From Mya arenaria (Eukaryota; Mollusca; Bivalvia; Myida; Myidae): a stretch of DNA of 64,000 nt. Both the position numbers and the translations under genes were made by a program. Of this stretch, positions 24,641 through 37,003 are shown piece by piece. Under the pieces are notes generated by a model. That model was not told where the DNA came from and ran no database searches. It saw nothing but the letters and a program-made list of their open reading frames with translations. Location: the NCBI RefSeq assembly GCF_026914265.1, contig NC_069132.1, forward strand, positions 37,379,152 through 37,443,151. Reading direction: 5' to 3'. Every line of letters starts with the position of its first letter. Position 1 is the first letter of the stretch.

Positions 24641-27600
24641 GACCACCCCTTGTATTCGACATCAAGACTAAACCTAAAGCCCAGGACTATGGGTTAAACA
24701 CTGTTGAGAATCTCATCTATTAAACCGTGTGCATTGTGTATGCTTATTGAACACTACCGTATTTTAATATCATTTGAGAGTGTTTAATGCGTATAAAAAT
24801 ACAGTTAGTAAAATTAATACTGAAAATCATACACTAAATATGCGTTTGGACCTTGAAAATTGCCAAGTTGGTCTGTTTACGTCCGACTTCAGTTGAAATG
24901 TATTGAAGGTCATTTATTTAACATAGCAGTAATCAGCAAGATAGGCCAAAAATACCAACATTGTATGGGACCTCCAGTCAATCATCAAACGTGAACATTA
25001 CCGCCAATGGCATGAAAGAATGATTTATTTTTTTATGGATCAGAAACCTTAATAAATGTTAGCAGAAAGTGTCATAAATATATATATTTACATATGCATG
25101 ACAACATAATGAGATTTAACAAGTTAAAACCCTGCATCGATCGTTAATGTGCAATTAAAATAACTTTCAGGCAACATGCCGACTTTGACTCATTTTTATC
25201 CTCAGTGAAAATTGTTTCGATTATGACGCATGTGTTAAATATTCCATTTGTAATCTCTACTGGGTATTATACAACCATTATCTATAATTAAAGGCACATT
25301 GCTATTGGAAAACGCATAAACTAAGCGATTCTGAATTATGGAAACAATCAGGCGTATTTAATGACTCGATGTTGATTTATTTCATGTTTTGTTTTAAATC
25401 CTAGCTATATTAATAAACAGTTTAACTATATTAGAGTCATAAGTCATTTCGCCCTGCAATTAGAAAACTCAGCGGAATACAAATTGTGGAATTACAAAAG
25501 CAGAAAGAAGTCTCTGTGTAAGACATACATAACTGTGTCTGTAAAAGCTAAACAAATAGCAACTGTTTAATTGATTTATTCTGGTCTATGTCTAATATCA
25601 AATAACCTTCTGTATAAGCTCGCACACCACACAACCATACAATGTTTCCAGATATGTTCTTGTCATGCACAGTTTCATTTTTCCGTTAGTATAGTTGGGT
25701 CGACAGTTTTCAAAATAAGAATTTCATAAGTGGGTTCCAAGCTTGTCTGCCTAACTGTTATAATTTTTTCATTAATAAATGTAAACTGTTACCGTACACA
25801 AGCATATTGTCATTGGTGACATGTGCAGTAAGGTTCGTACGAACATATTACGAACATATTAATTTAGTAACATATTATGATTGCTATGACCAAAGATTAT
25901 ATATCTGACCAACCCAAGAAGACTCAAAGGCTATAAAATGTACTTAACTTCAAATTTCGTCATAATTTATTTGTAAAATATTGGAGAAACATTCAGAATA
26001 ATACAATTTCTGACGCTAGGAGGTACAAAAGCTTATTATATTATGTAAGTTGCAAAATTGATCAATGGTCGAAAAATAATGTCAGTATATGTCATTGAGA
26101 TCACATTACTGTCGAGTACGTGTTCCTTCTTTTCTGATTTCAATTGCTGGACCAAGCGTGTTTTCCACTTAGGTAACTAATGTTGTTGTTGTTGTTTTTA
26201 TTTTATTAATTAAGAAAAAGCATCGATTCGGGTCTGTATGATCCTCTTATAATCAAAACAGGTGAAAGATATCTTTAGGTATTATGTTTATTGGAAAAAT
26301 CTCAAAAAGTGGTTAAAAAAGTCTTCATGGAAGTTCTTAACTTTATAATGGCAACATATGAGTTCATGAATGGAAAATAGGTGCACTTACGATTTTTCTC
26401 TAGGTTGAAACTTAATCATGAAAGCAATTCCCACTTAGCCACCACATTGCCACTGGCCATAAGCGCCATTTGTTTAAGTATTTCAACACAATCACAATCT
26501 GTTGTTGTTGTTTTTTCTGATTTTTTATAATAATCAAATAAGCATGACTTTTTTAACTTTTGGTGCCACCTCCTCGACCGGAGGTTATTCGACAGGGTCG
26601 GATGAGGACGTGAATTACAATATTATATATTTTTGGGCCTAGATCAATAAAGGCATTATACAAGATAGTTCGGAATAGTATGCTGAGTTGGGACCCAAGA
26701 GTTATTCCTCACGCAGAAAAGTATTCCAGTATTCCAGAATTAGGGACGAAGTATTCTTTATCATTTTCATCATCTGCCATGGAAAAAAAACCTACGTTTG
26801 TAATAGTACACCTCGCTAAATTTTGTAAAACCTGAATTAGAATATTAAAATTGTTTTAATCAGGACTTATTTACGACAGAAATCAAGCAAGTAAAACATC
26901 AAACCTATCACTCGCTATATGTGGCTCTAAACAAAGACTGTTGTGTAAGTGCAAATCCATTTCATTGACCATAAACATCAATCTTGTCATGATTACTAAG
27001 CAGAAGCCAGCCATACCTCATAAGCACTCAATGAACTAAATAAACATGCAGTCGAATGCCTGACAATGTTTCTGTTTTTGTGACAAACTTGTTTTCTGGT
27101 AATACAAGTACAGACAGCTAATTGGGGTATGTCGCCGCAAACAGTTATCCTTCTGATGTTATCGTGACTAAGACAAGAAATTAAGAAGTGTACTTTTGTG
27201 GAAATGTAATTAATCACAATTAAAGGAATTTACACATATCCTTATCACGGGTGAAAATCTTTTCTTTGAAGTATGTTCAAATTGAAATATTTAATTCATT
27301 AAAATGAGCAAACACCAAACAGTTACAGACATAACATATTTGAACAGCATTTCTTATGCTTTTCAGCATTTGATATGACGGAACATTGGTGTGCACCACT
27401 GGGTGATAGTTTAATGGGAAATGTGTTCTCATTATTTGAACGATGGAGGGAATTAAAAACTACACATGACTTAAACTGACCATAACCCTTAATGTTATTC
27501 CAAAATCGATTCCCCTAAATACTCTATTTCGTTTCACATATTTAAAGCGATTGAACCGAAGTGGCTTATTTATGCCTAAAAGACATTAGTTTAAATGAAG

Positions 27601-29400
27601 AATTCTACACCAACACTAACCTACATTCCCATCAAGCTTGCAGACAGCAGCTCCGGAGCACCAGGTGTTCGCTGTCTCCCAAGCTAGGTCATAGAACCTT
27701 TCTCCACTGATTTGAAATAGAAGCCATAAATACGTTTTAAACTAATTTAAGTCATCATTGATAGATGGCGCTAGTTTTTTTCTCTATTTTTAAATCTAAA
27801 AAGCTGATAACAATGAACCCATTTAGCGAAATTTTAATTTGGATTTTATCGCATTTTGATGATTGATCATTTAAAAACCCATGCGTTCATCAGTCTTACT
27901 ATATCATCTGAAGTTATAGCAATATATTAATTTTAATAGTATCATCTGTCATAATTAACTTTGATACTGATTCTTATATTATTTTAATTCAATTCTACAT
28001 CCCAAGACAATTATATGTCCAGGATCAAACCAAGTAGTATGGCATTGGCCTTACGTCATAGTTTTGCATGACATATTGATCAGCCGATCAAATGACCAAA
28101 TATTCATCAATACCCTTCAAAATGTGAAGTGATTTGGCAAGAATTGAGAATACAAGATTTAAACACTTGATCTAATGTATATTGACCTTGTCACAGTCAG
28201 GTTCGAAGATTTTGTTGATAAGTTGAATATGAAACAAATACAAAAAATCAATGGGTAATGGACAGCATTGAGCAGAAACAAAATTAAAATATATATACAT
28301 TGACCTTGTATTTGAATTTGGGATGTTTGTTATAAATATAAAATACAAGGCCTATACCGTTGACGTTATGTTGTCACATTAGCATTGTTCTGTCAAAGAT
28401 ACATAATAACCTTTGCATTTAGCTGAACGATTAGAATGTGCAACCTGTTTCATCATGACCCTTAAATAAACCAATCCTTGTTTACTCCACTTTTCCTGGT
28501 TATATTTTATCTACGCATATAGACAAAGTTTCATAAAAATGAGAACAAGGGCAGACAAAAACAGACAGAAGGACGGAACAACAAACCATTTTAAACATTT
28601 TTCTCTTTTCACAATGCATGGAAATAGAAAGAATCTGATATTCATACAACAATTCAATAACTTCTACCAGATCACATCATGTGAACACCCTAACAAAAAC
28701 CTTTTCATGAATAAACTATGAGTTAAAATGCTACAGACTGCAGTGCCTGACCCTGCATGTCACGAGCTATCATCAACGGCATCTTCTGCCAACACCACAT
28801 CCGAACAGAAACAAGAACGCCTCAGCTATTTTCTAGAAAACACTTAATGGAACCTAGTCCCTATTTCACACGATCTTCTTTCTGCAACCCAGATCAAACA
28901 AAAACCAGCATAGAGAATAACTCATTTGAACAGTTGAAATGTTTGTCTTTCGATCTATTTAGACATATTAGATATTATTTATTCTGTACATTGTGCGACT
29001 GTTTATGTTCATCATTGAACTGAATATATATGTTTAAATCTTTTATCTTAATGTATTGGCTTTTTATGTGAAATGCTGACCAAAGAACAAACCTATTTTA
29101 AAACCTTAGAAGAGAAGTGAAAAATTAAGAATAGGCATGACTTATACAATGTAGGCGCAAGTAACGCAAGCGGGTGTCAACGCTCGTCCATTTTGCTCAG
29201 TCAAACAAGATCATAACTCAACAAATATTTTAGACACGTTGAAAACTTTCATAGTTACTACTAAATTTCATATAAAGACCGTATAATGGCTCTTATGATT
29301 TATTATCAATATCATTATTACTATTACTACTATTATTGTGTGTTTATTATGAGAAGAAGTAGAATGTTATGGTTACAATTTATCACGGAAATAGAAGGAA
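23600..29400. repeat. Segmental duplication block Y, copy 2
   Basis: Collinear partner of 11,540-16,300; anchors are listed there. Relative to copy 1 it has extra DNA around 24,000-24,640, which is shared with the third partial copy at 62,560-63,205. It ends where a pearl element begins at 29,401. Short GTT runs occur near 26,182 and 26,503. Confidence 0.8.
27621..27706 (-). CDS. Internal exon of an unrecognised duplicated gene, copy 2
   Basis: This is the paralogue of the exon at 14,661-14,746. It has the same 86-nt length, the same phase, an acceptor 'ttctatttcaaatcag' and a donor reading 'gtag|gttagtg'. It encodes 28 full codons from GERFYDLAWETANTWC to the Asn-Val end. Between the two copies I count about ten synonymous and nine amino-acid-changing codons, with synonymous changes dominating the first fifteen codons. 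The other exons of the gene were not found in the window, so each block may carry only part of a gene. Confidence 0.55.
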
Positions 29401-30705
29401 ACAAGAGCTGTCACAGTATGTGACGAATGCCCCCGAATGTGACATTGACGTACGAACAAGGTCAGTACATGAAAAGTTGATCTTGCCATCACGTGTCAAA
29501 TAAATATGGCAAGTTATTTTAAATTGCCTCTGAACATAAAAAATACCACCCATACTTGACAACCTACACTGTTATGTCCTTATATTCAGAATTCCCTTGT
29601 GAATAAACACTTTAGAGGTAGGGACATGGGTCTTGCACACGACACGTCGTCTTCGTATGTGGAACACATGTAGCAAGTGATTTTAAAATCTGTCCATACA
29701 AGAGAAAGTTACAGCCCTGACACGACAACCTATACTCTATGTCCTTATATGCAGCACTCCATTGTGAATAAACACTAAGTGTGACCTTGACCTTTGAGGC
29801 AGGGACACGGGTCTTGCACGCGACACGTCGTCTTGGTATGTGGAACACATGTGGCAAGTTATTTTAAAATCTGTCCATACAAGAGAAAGTTACAACCCGG
29901 GCACGACAACCTATACTCTATGTCCTTATATGCAGCACTCCATTGTAAATAAACACTAATTGTGACCTTGACCTTTGAGGCAGGGACACGGGTCTTGCAC
30001 GCGACACGTCGTCTTGGTATGTGGAACACATGTAGCAAGTTATTTTAAAATCTGTCCATACAAGAGAAAGTTACAGCCCGGACACGACAACCCATACTCT
30101 ATGTCCTTATATGCAGCAATCCATTGTGAATAAACACTAATTGTGACCTTGACCTTTGAGGTAGGGACACGGGTTTTGCACGCGACACGTCGTCTTGGTA
30201 TGTAGTACACATGTGGCAAGTTATTTTAAAATCTGTCCATACAAGAGAACGTTACAGCCCGGACACGACAACCCATACTCTATGTCCTTATATGCAGCAC
30301 TCCATTGTGAATAAACACTAATTGTGACCTTGACCTTTGAGGTAGGGACACGGGTTTTGCACGCGACACGTCGTCTTGGTATGTAGTACACATGTGGCAA
30401 GTTATTTTAAAATCTGTCCATACAAGAGAACGTTACAGCCCGGACACGACAACCTTTACTCTATGTCCTTATATGCAGCACTCCATTGTGAATAAACACT
30501 AAGTGTGACCTTGACCTTTGAGGTAGGGACACAGTTCTTGCACGTCACACGCCGTCTTGGTATGTGGAACACATGTGGTAAGTTATTTTAAAATCTGTCC
30601 ATACAAGGGAAAGTTACAGAGCCGGACGGACGGACGGACGGACGGACAGACGGACGGACGGACGGTGCGATTTTAATATGCCCACCTTCGGGGACATAAA
30701 AATAT
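29401..30705 (+). mobile_element. Pearl-type element 1 (non-autonomous, probably Helitron-related)
   Basis: The left end reads 'acaagagctgtcacagtatg'. It is followed by tandem core repeats of about 181 bp, whose 'cacgtcgtctt' mark recurs near 29,641, 29,822, 30,003, 30,184, 30,365 and 30,546. A run of GGAC tetranucleotides at about 30,620-30,665 follows, then the right end with 'atgcccaccttcggggac'. This architecture (left flank, core tandem repeats, ACGG-type microsatellite, right flank) is that of the pearl family of bivalves. It encodes no transposase; long open frames across it are artefacts of the repeat. Confidence 0.85.
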
Positions 30706-31967
30706 AGATATGTATTACCCCATAGTGTTCGTACAATAGTATCCTGAGTAACTGCTGAGACAAAATTGTGACGGACTGGCGCAAGTACTAAATGTTGACG
30801 GACAGACAAGTGGAAAGTACGAATTCTACATACTACTCTTAATGGGCATACAAATAAAGAGCCATCATCATTATAACCAATGCACAATAACATGATAACG
30901 ACGACAACAACAAGCCAATGACCATTTGTTCTGAAAGTAACCAAATACAAGCACTTTATGTATAAACCAATAAAGGCAGCAACAGTATATCAAAGTACAT
31001 AATTTATAAGTCTTTGGCTGATAACCAACTAGATAAATTGTATTGAACTCATAATGAAACATTATTTAAATTATAATGAAAACCAGACTTCCCCTTCGGG
31101 CTCGTTGTTTTATATAACAACAAAGTTATTAAATGTTATGAATATTACGTTATTTGCTGTACAATTATGTGAATCGTTATGCCTTTTGATCCCAAATTAG
31201 TTTGGTATCATTTGAAATGGTTTTTAAGTAGAAAAAGAATAAAATATAAGTTGTTACATGTATAAAAAAGAAAGCAAGGTGCCATGCATAACATATGTGA
31301 GCTGGGTTTTTTTATATCCATCAATTTTCACAGGTTCTTCATAAGGGTTCCAGTTATTGCACTGTCGTTCTGTAACTTGACAGTAAGAAGAACAGACGTT
31401 CTTTAGAGCAAATAAAAGCAGTTAAATCAAAAAATTAAGCATGTTTACTAAAATAATAAAGCTAATGAAACTTGTTATATAAGGAGAGCGGATTGGACTT
31501 GGTACACACATGAGAATTGTCATTATAAACTTACAAAGAAATGTACCAAGTTTCATGATAGTAACCTTTATCGGTTTCTAAGATATGGCCAACCTGCTTT
31601 ATTCTTCGCAATGCAGCAATGTTGCCAAAAACATCATCACAAAGCTATGACAATATCTCGACTGTTTTTTTTTCGATACCCTCGAACTGACAAAAGAAGT
31701 ATTTCACTGGATTTCAATATCATCCACAAGTTATGTGGGAAGAGTTTAGATGAGACTTTTGTCAACTAACCCCATTTTTAGTTAACAATATCCTACTTAA
31801 AAGTCAATTCAATTTGACGAAAGAGACCCTTGAACTACGCAAACAGCGATATTCTGAAATAAGTAAACACAGAAGACGAAAATAAACCTCTAACAACAGT
31901 CGGTTTCTGATCAACTAATCTGAAATAAGATGTATATAAGAATATATAGGGCGGGATATGTATGCAA
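30706..31967. repeat. Block X part, tandem unit A
   Basis: Nearly identical over about 1.26 kb to 35,591-36,851. It forms unit A of a tandem duplication whose junctions are the pearl elements. The unit is interrupted at 31,967 by a DNA transposon remnant and resumes at 34,488. Related to block X at about 16,675-17,600, so it is non-coding duplicated DNA. Confidence 0.9.
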
Positions 31968-32127
31968 TACATCAATCCGACCTGTCAATCAAACTAATCA
32001 TTATTGACCAATGAGAAAGCTGCAAATTATTCACCGAGTCCCGTCCGCCATCTTTACCCACAAACACAGCAGCGATAACTGTTTACAACCGGACATTTTA
32101 TTGAAGTTTTAAGACTGATTTGTGAAA

Positions 32128-32660
32128 ATGGTTAAACGATGCGGATGGGGAATATGTTATGCAGATTAAGGTATCCGGAGGGACTAAATGGAGGCCGATT
32201 TAAACGATTTCCGACCTATAATCCGATATTGAGAAGTGCAAATGCTGGATTAAAGCCTGTGGACGGCCACACGAGAAACTGAATGTCAACAGGATAAACA
32301 AGCACGAAGATGTCTGCTCGAAGGTTAGTAAATTAAAATTTGGTTTTATCGTAAAACGATCAAAATACAATCATTTCAATTATAATTCTGAATTCTGCAA
32401 ATCATGCCAAATGTTTATTTTGTTTACTTTCTTGTGTCCTAAATATTGACCTCCATGATCATGCTAGTTGACAGTTTCCATCAGGTTATGAATGTGTCAA
32501 GTTTAAACTACTGTTTTATTGTATAATATGTATAATATGTTACTGACTGGCATTGTGGAGTCTTGTCACACTAATTATATTTTACTATTATGCATATTTA
32601 AGCACTTTCATGGAGGAAATGGACCATATAAAGAGTATCCTGACCCACCATCAGCTGATG
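32128..32660 (+). pseudogene. THAP zinc-finger domain of a transposase, frameshifted
   Basis: From the ATG at 32,128 the frame reads 'MVKRCGWGICYAD', then needs a frame change to continue 'RYPEGLNGGRFKRFP'. It needs another to read 'KCKCWIKACGRPHEKL' and 'NVNRINKHEDVCSK'. After an intron (donor after about 32,321, acceptor 'catatttaag' near 32,600) it continues 'HFHGGNGPYKEYPDP'. C-x4-C, the later C-W and the final C-x2-H are the C2CH zinc ligands of THAP domains, a DNA-binding module common in transposases. At least two single-base frameshifts mean this copy cannot make the protein. Confidence 0.8.
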
Positions 32661-33511
32661 GCTGGAGAATAACATCTTCAAGAAAACTCCCCACAAACCG
32701 GTCACTTGGAAAGGAAACTTATGGCAGCATTTATACACAAAATGCAAGTGTATGCATTTAATACAAGATATCACATGCCTGTGCGTTAGAGTTTTATTTA
32801 TCTTTATGGAGTGCGCGGAAGACTTGAATAACATGTACCATGTAGGATAAATTGCAAAACTGAGATTGTATTATTTTGTAGACTTCTACTCATTTTTAAA
32901 ATGTCACTGTTCCTTTTTCAATACAAAACAACAGCATTATAGAATGTCCATGTAAGTGAAACCAACACTCTAACAATGCCTATGATCTTGTTGTCAGTTC
33001 TGTTTTACTTGGGTCTTCACAGGTTGTGTGGTATTTAACGGTGTGAACTCTTTCGGTAAATCAATAGGTGCTGCATTTCAAACAGAGGTATTCCCACACT
33101 CTTGAGAAATGGTAGGAGTCAGTTTAAAACATCTTGTCTTAAATGTAAAATTTATTATGCATTTATTTTCAGGGACGTCACCTTTGGATGTTTGCACTTA
33201 CCGCTCAGAATGCTTCCCTATAAGAACAGTTGTCACAAAAAGAAGTCCAAGTTGAACAGTCTGCACTTTCATCAAAGTGTTGTGAAATTCAGATTTTAAA
33301 GCAACTGGTGGGAATTTAAACAAACTGTAAATGTCGATATAGTTCTGCTCAAAGAAGCAATAGTTAAAATTTGTTTAAATATTATACAGGAATCATATGA
33401 TTTTATTTCTGCTTCTTTGATATAATTGAATAACTGTTAGTTTATTCATGTTTGGAATAACGCATTGTAAAGTGAATTGTGTGTTTGTAGTTCATTTATT
33501 ATTAATTAAAT

Positions 33512-33749
33512 TTAAAATTTGTAAACTTGGTCTGTGTATCTATCTGGCAAAGGACAGGTTTCCTTTTCCGACTGTGCTACTATGACTTGGTTCACTGGAA
33601 CTGGCTTGATCTTTGATCCCTTTGGCACATTCCATTGTTGGGGAATACTTGTGTAACTTTGTTGATCAGGAACATGGGTGAAGTTGTGCAACTTGAGTTC
33701 CTGAAGTGACTTGATTAAGCCAACCAGGTGTGAACAATGACCGCTCAAT
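33512..33749 (-). pseudogene. SWIM zinc-finger segment of a YqaJ-type transposon protein
   Basis: On the minus strand an acceptor 'tttttatag' precedes 'LSGHCSHLVGLIKSLQEL', followed by 'TSIPQQWNVPKGSKIKPVPV' and ending before a stop at 33,512. The C-x-H of 'GHCSH', the 'TS-x-P-x-x-W' and 'P-x-G-x-KI' pattern are typical of animal proteins with a SWIM finger followed by a YqaJ-like exonuclease. The first half of the finger should lie in an exon further right, but I could not place it. The nuclease domain is absent. It converges with the THAP gene inside the same element. Confidence 0.65.
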
Positions 33750-34487
33750 CTATAAAAAATGAAAACAGAGATTGTTGACAAGTTATCAAAACAAGAGCAT
33801 GATATAATGCTGTGAAATTGGCATGTGTTTATCCTACACTGACCCATGAAGTATCATTTGACTTTCCAGATGTTAAATGTCTAAAACGAGGCAGTAACTA
33901 GAAATATGAAAACCAATAAATTGAAATACAACATACAGTATCTTACTTCTTTCTCTACTCGACGACTTGAAAATATTTTTTTCGCATTCCGTATTACGGC
34001 ATGAAATGTAAAAGACATGGCGATCCAAAATTGCTTATAATACACAATGTATATTTAAGAATAAAATTACTAGTATAATAACATTTGTTAAATACAATTG
34101 GAAATTCACATACCCTGGTTTTCATGAGCAATACCTATATCGTATGGAATCCCTCTCTACATCGACAATTAACATATGATGCTTGTCGTTTTTTTCTCAT
34201 TGAAGGCCAGCATCTCGCGGTAACATGGCAGATATTTCTTTCAAAACTTTAATGTCATGAATATAACCTTGTAGAAAGTAATTTAATCCCTTTTCTTACA
34301 CCTTTCCCGATAATTTGGCTTGATCTGGTAAATATTTAACTGATATATTGTCCGAAATCTTCGCGAGAGAATCGGATTCTGATGCTATCGTAGCAGCGCG
34401 AGAGCCGCCATTTTGAATTTACGCTTGGGGCGCATAGTAACAATATCTAAGGGGGCGGAGCTTATCTTGGCATCTCGGATCGATGTA

Positions 34488-34639
34488 TTGAGTGTGGTAA
34501 AAATTGAATGAAAACTAATCAAGTTTCAAGTGCGGACAAGGTATTTCCTTGGTATAATTTTGACAATTGAAAGTCAACAACTCTGAAACTTCTATAAAGC
34601 AATCAAGTATTAAACATATTCGATATAGTCTATGAATAA
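34488..34639. repeat. Block X part, end of tandem unit A
   Basis: This 152-bp piece matches 36,852-37,003, also 152 bp, and both run into a pearl left end. The older block X has related DNA at about 17,600-17,730 ('gtgtggtaaatattgaatga'). Confidence 0.85.
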
Positions 34640-35590
34640 ACAAGAGCTGTCACAGTATGTGACGAATGCCCCCGAATGTGACATTGACCTACGAACAAGG
34701 TCAGTACATGAAAAGTTGATCTTGCCTTAACGTGTAAAATACATATGGCAAGTTATTTTAAATTGCCTCTGAACATAAAAAAATACCACCCATACTTGAC
34801 AACCTACACTGTTATGTCCTTATATTCAGAATTCCCTTGTGAATAAACACTTAGTGTATCTTTCACCTTAGAGGTAGGGACATGGGTCTTGCACACGACA
34901 CGTCGTCTTCGTATGTGGAACACATGTAGCAAGTTATTTTAAAATCTGTCCATACAAGACAAAAATATACAGCCCGGACACGACAACCTATACCCTATGT
35001 CCTTGTATGCAGCACTCCATTGTGAATAAACACTAAGTGTGACCTTGACCTTTGAGGTAGGGACACGGGTCTTGCACGCGACACGTCGTCTTGGTACGTG
35101 GAACACATGTGGCAAGTTATTTTAAAATCTGTCCATACAAGGGAAAGTTACAGCCCGGACACGACAACCTATACTCTATGGCCTTATATGCAGCACTCCA
35201 TTGTGAATAAACACTTAAGTGTGACCTTGACCTTTGAGGCAGGGACACGGGTCTTGCCCGCGACACGTCGTCTTGGAATGTGGAACACATGTGGCAAGTT
35301 ATTTTAAAATCTGTCCATACAAAAGAAAGTTACAGCCCGGACACGACAACCTATACTCTATGGCCTTATATGCAGCACTCCATTGCAAATAAACACTAAG
35401 TGTGACTTTGACCTTTGAGGTAGGGACACAGGTCTTGCACGCGACACGTCGTCTTGGTATGTGGAAGACATGTGGCAAGTTATTTTCAAATCTGTCCATA
35501 CAAGGGAAAGTTACAGAGCCGAACGGACGGACAGACGGACGGACGGACGGTGCGATTTTAATATGCCCACCTTCGGGGACATAAAAATAT
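34640..35590 (+). mobile_element. Pearl-type element 2
   Basis: Same left end, about four core repeats of some 181 bp, then a short GGAC-rich tract near 35,520-35,550 and the same right end. It has fewer cores than elements 1 and 3, so copy number varies between otherwise close copies. Confidence 0.85.
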
Positions 35591-37003
35591 AGATATGTAT
35601 TACCCCATAGTGTTCGTACAATAGTATCCTGAGTAACTGCTGAGACAAAATTGTGACGGACTGGTGCAAGTACTAAATGTTGACGGACAGACAAGTGGAA
35701 AGTACGAATTCTACATACTACTCTTAATGGGCATACAAATAAAGAGCCATCATCATTATAACCAATGCACAATAACATGATAACGACGACAACAACAAGC
35801 CAATGACCATTTGTTCTGAAAGTAACCAAATACAAGCACTTTATGTATAAACCAATAAAGGCAGCAACAGTATATCAAAGTACATAATTTATAAGTCTTT
35901 GGCTGATAACCAACTAAATAAATTGTATTGAACTCATAATGAAACATTATTTAAATTATAATGAAAACCAGACTTCCCCTTCGGGCTCGTTGTTTTATAT
36001 AACAACAAAGTTATTTAATGTTATGAATATTACGTTATTTGCTGTACAATTATGTGAATCGTTATGCCTTTTGATCCCAAATTAGTTTGGTATCATTTGA
36101 AATGGTTTTTAAGTAGAAAAAGAATAAAATATAAGTTGTTACATGTATAAAAAAGGAAGCAAGGTGCCATGCATAACATATGTGAGCTGTTTTTTTTATA
36201 TCCATCAATTTTCACAGGTTCTTCATAAGGGTTCCAGTTATTGCACTGTCGTTCTGTAACTTGACAGTAAGAAGAACAGACGTTCTTTAGAGCAAATAAA
36301 AGCAGTTAAATCAAAAAATTAAGCATGTTTACTAAAATAATAAAGCTAATGAAACTTGTTATATAAGGAGAGCGGATTGGACTTGGTACACACATGAGAA
36401 TTGTCATTATAAACTTACAAAGAAATGTACCAAGTTTCATGATAGTAACCTTTATCGGTTTCTAAGATATGGCCAACCTGCTTTATTCTTCGCAATGCAG
36501 CAATGTTGCCAAAAACATCATCACAAAGCTATGACAATATCTCGACTGTTTTTTTTCCGATACCCTCGAACTGACAAAAGAAGTATTTCACTGGATTTCA
36601 ATATCATCCACAAGTTATGTGGGAAGAGTTTAGATGAGACTTTTGTCAACTAACCCCATTTTTAGTTAACAATATCCTACTTAAAAGTCAATTCAATTTG
36701 ACGAAAGAGACCCTTGAACTACGCAAACAGCGATATTCTGAAATAAGTAAACACAGAAGACGAAAATAAACCTCTAACAACAGTCGGTTTCTGATCAAAT
36801 AATCTGAAATAAGATGTATATAAGAATATATAGGGCGGGATATGTATGCAATTGAGTGTGGTAAAAATTGAATGAAAACTAATCAAGTTTCAAGTGCGGA
36901 CAAGGTATTTCCTTGGTATAATTTTGACAATTGAAAGTCAACAACTCTGAAACTTCTATAAAGCAATCTAGTATTAAACATATTCGATATAGTCTATGAA
37001 TAA
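35591..37003. repeat. Tandem unit B with the unoccupied transposon site
   Basis: Nearly identical to unit A but lacking the 2.5-kb transposon. Its join 'tatgcaattgagtg' lies at about 36,845-36,858. Together with pearl element 2 it makes a duplicated unit of about 2.36 kb. Confidence 0.9.

Larger units (their letters stand above)
31968..34487. mobile_element. THAP/SWIM-YqaJ-type DNA transposon remnant, with terminal inverted repeats
   Basis: A 2,520-bp insertion, defined by comparison with the unoccupied tandem unit (join at 36,851/36,852). Its ends are imperfect inverted repeats: 'tacatcaatccgacctg' on the left and, read inward from the right, 'tacatcgatccgagatg' (13 of 17 match). It carries two convergent coding remnants, a THAP domain (plus) and a SWIM-finger protein segment (minus). 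To my recollection the eukaryotic ISL2EU superfamily encodes a THAP transposase plus a YqaJ-nuclease protein, which fits. The transposase catalytic region and the YqaJ nuclease core are not visible, so the copy is internally deleted. Both junctions carry TA, but the unoccupied site lacks it, so a TA target duplication is not demonstrated. Confidence 0.7.

Noticed and set aside
24476..24697. 73-codon plus-strand open frame with a partner near 63,050
   Set aside because: The partner copy has an internal stop, and the frame is explained by the recent duplication D.
35299..35835. 178-codon minus-strand open frame (and a related 120-codon one at 30,588-30,950) containing an RPSVRPSV run
   Set aside because: It spans the GGAC tetranucleotide tract and core of pearl elements; the frame is open because the repeat lacks stops. 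No splice or family evidence.
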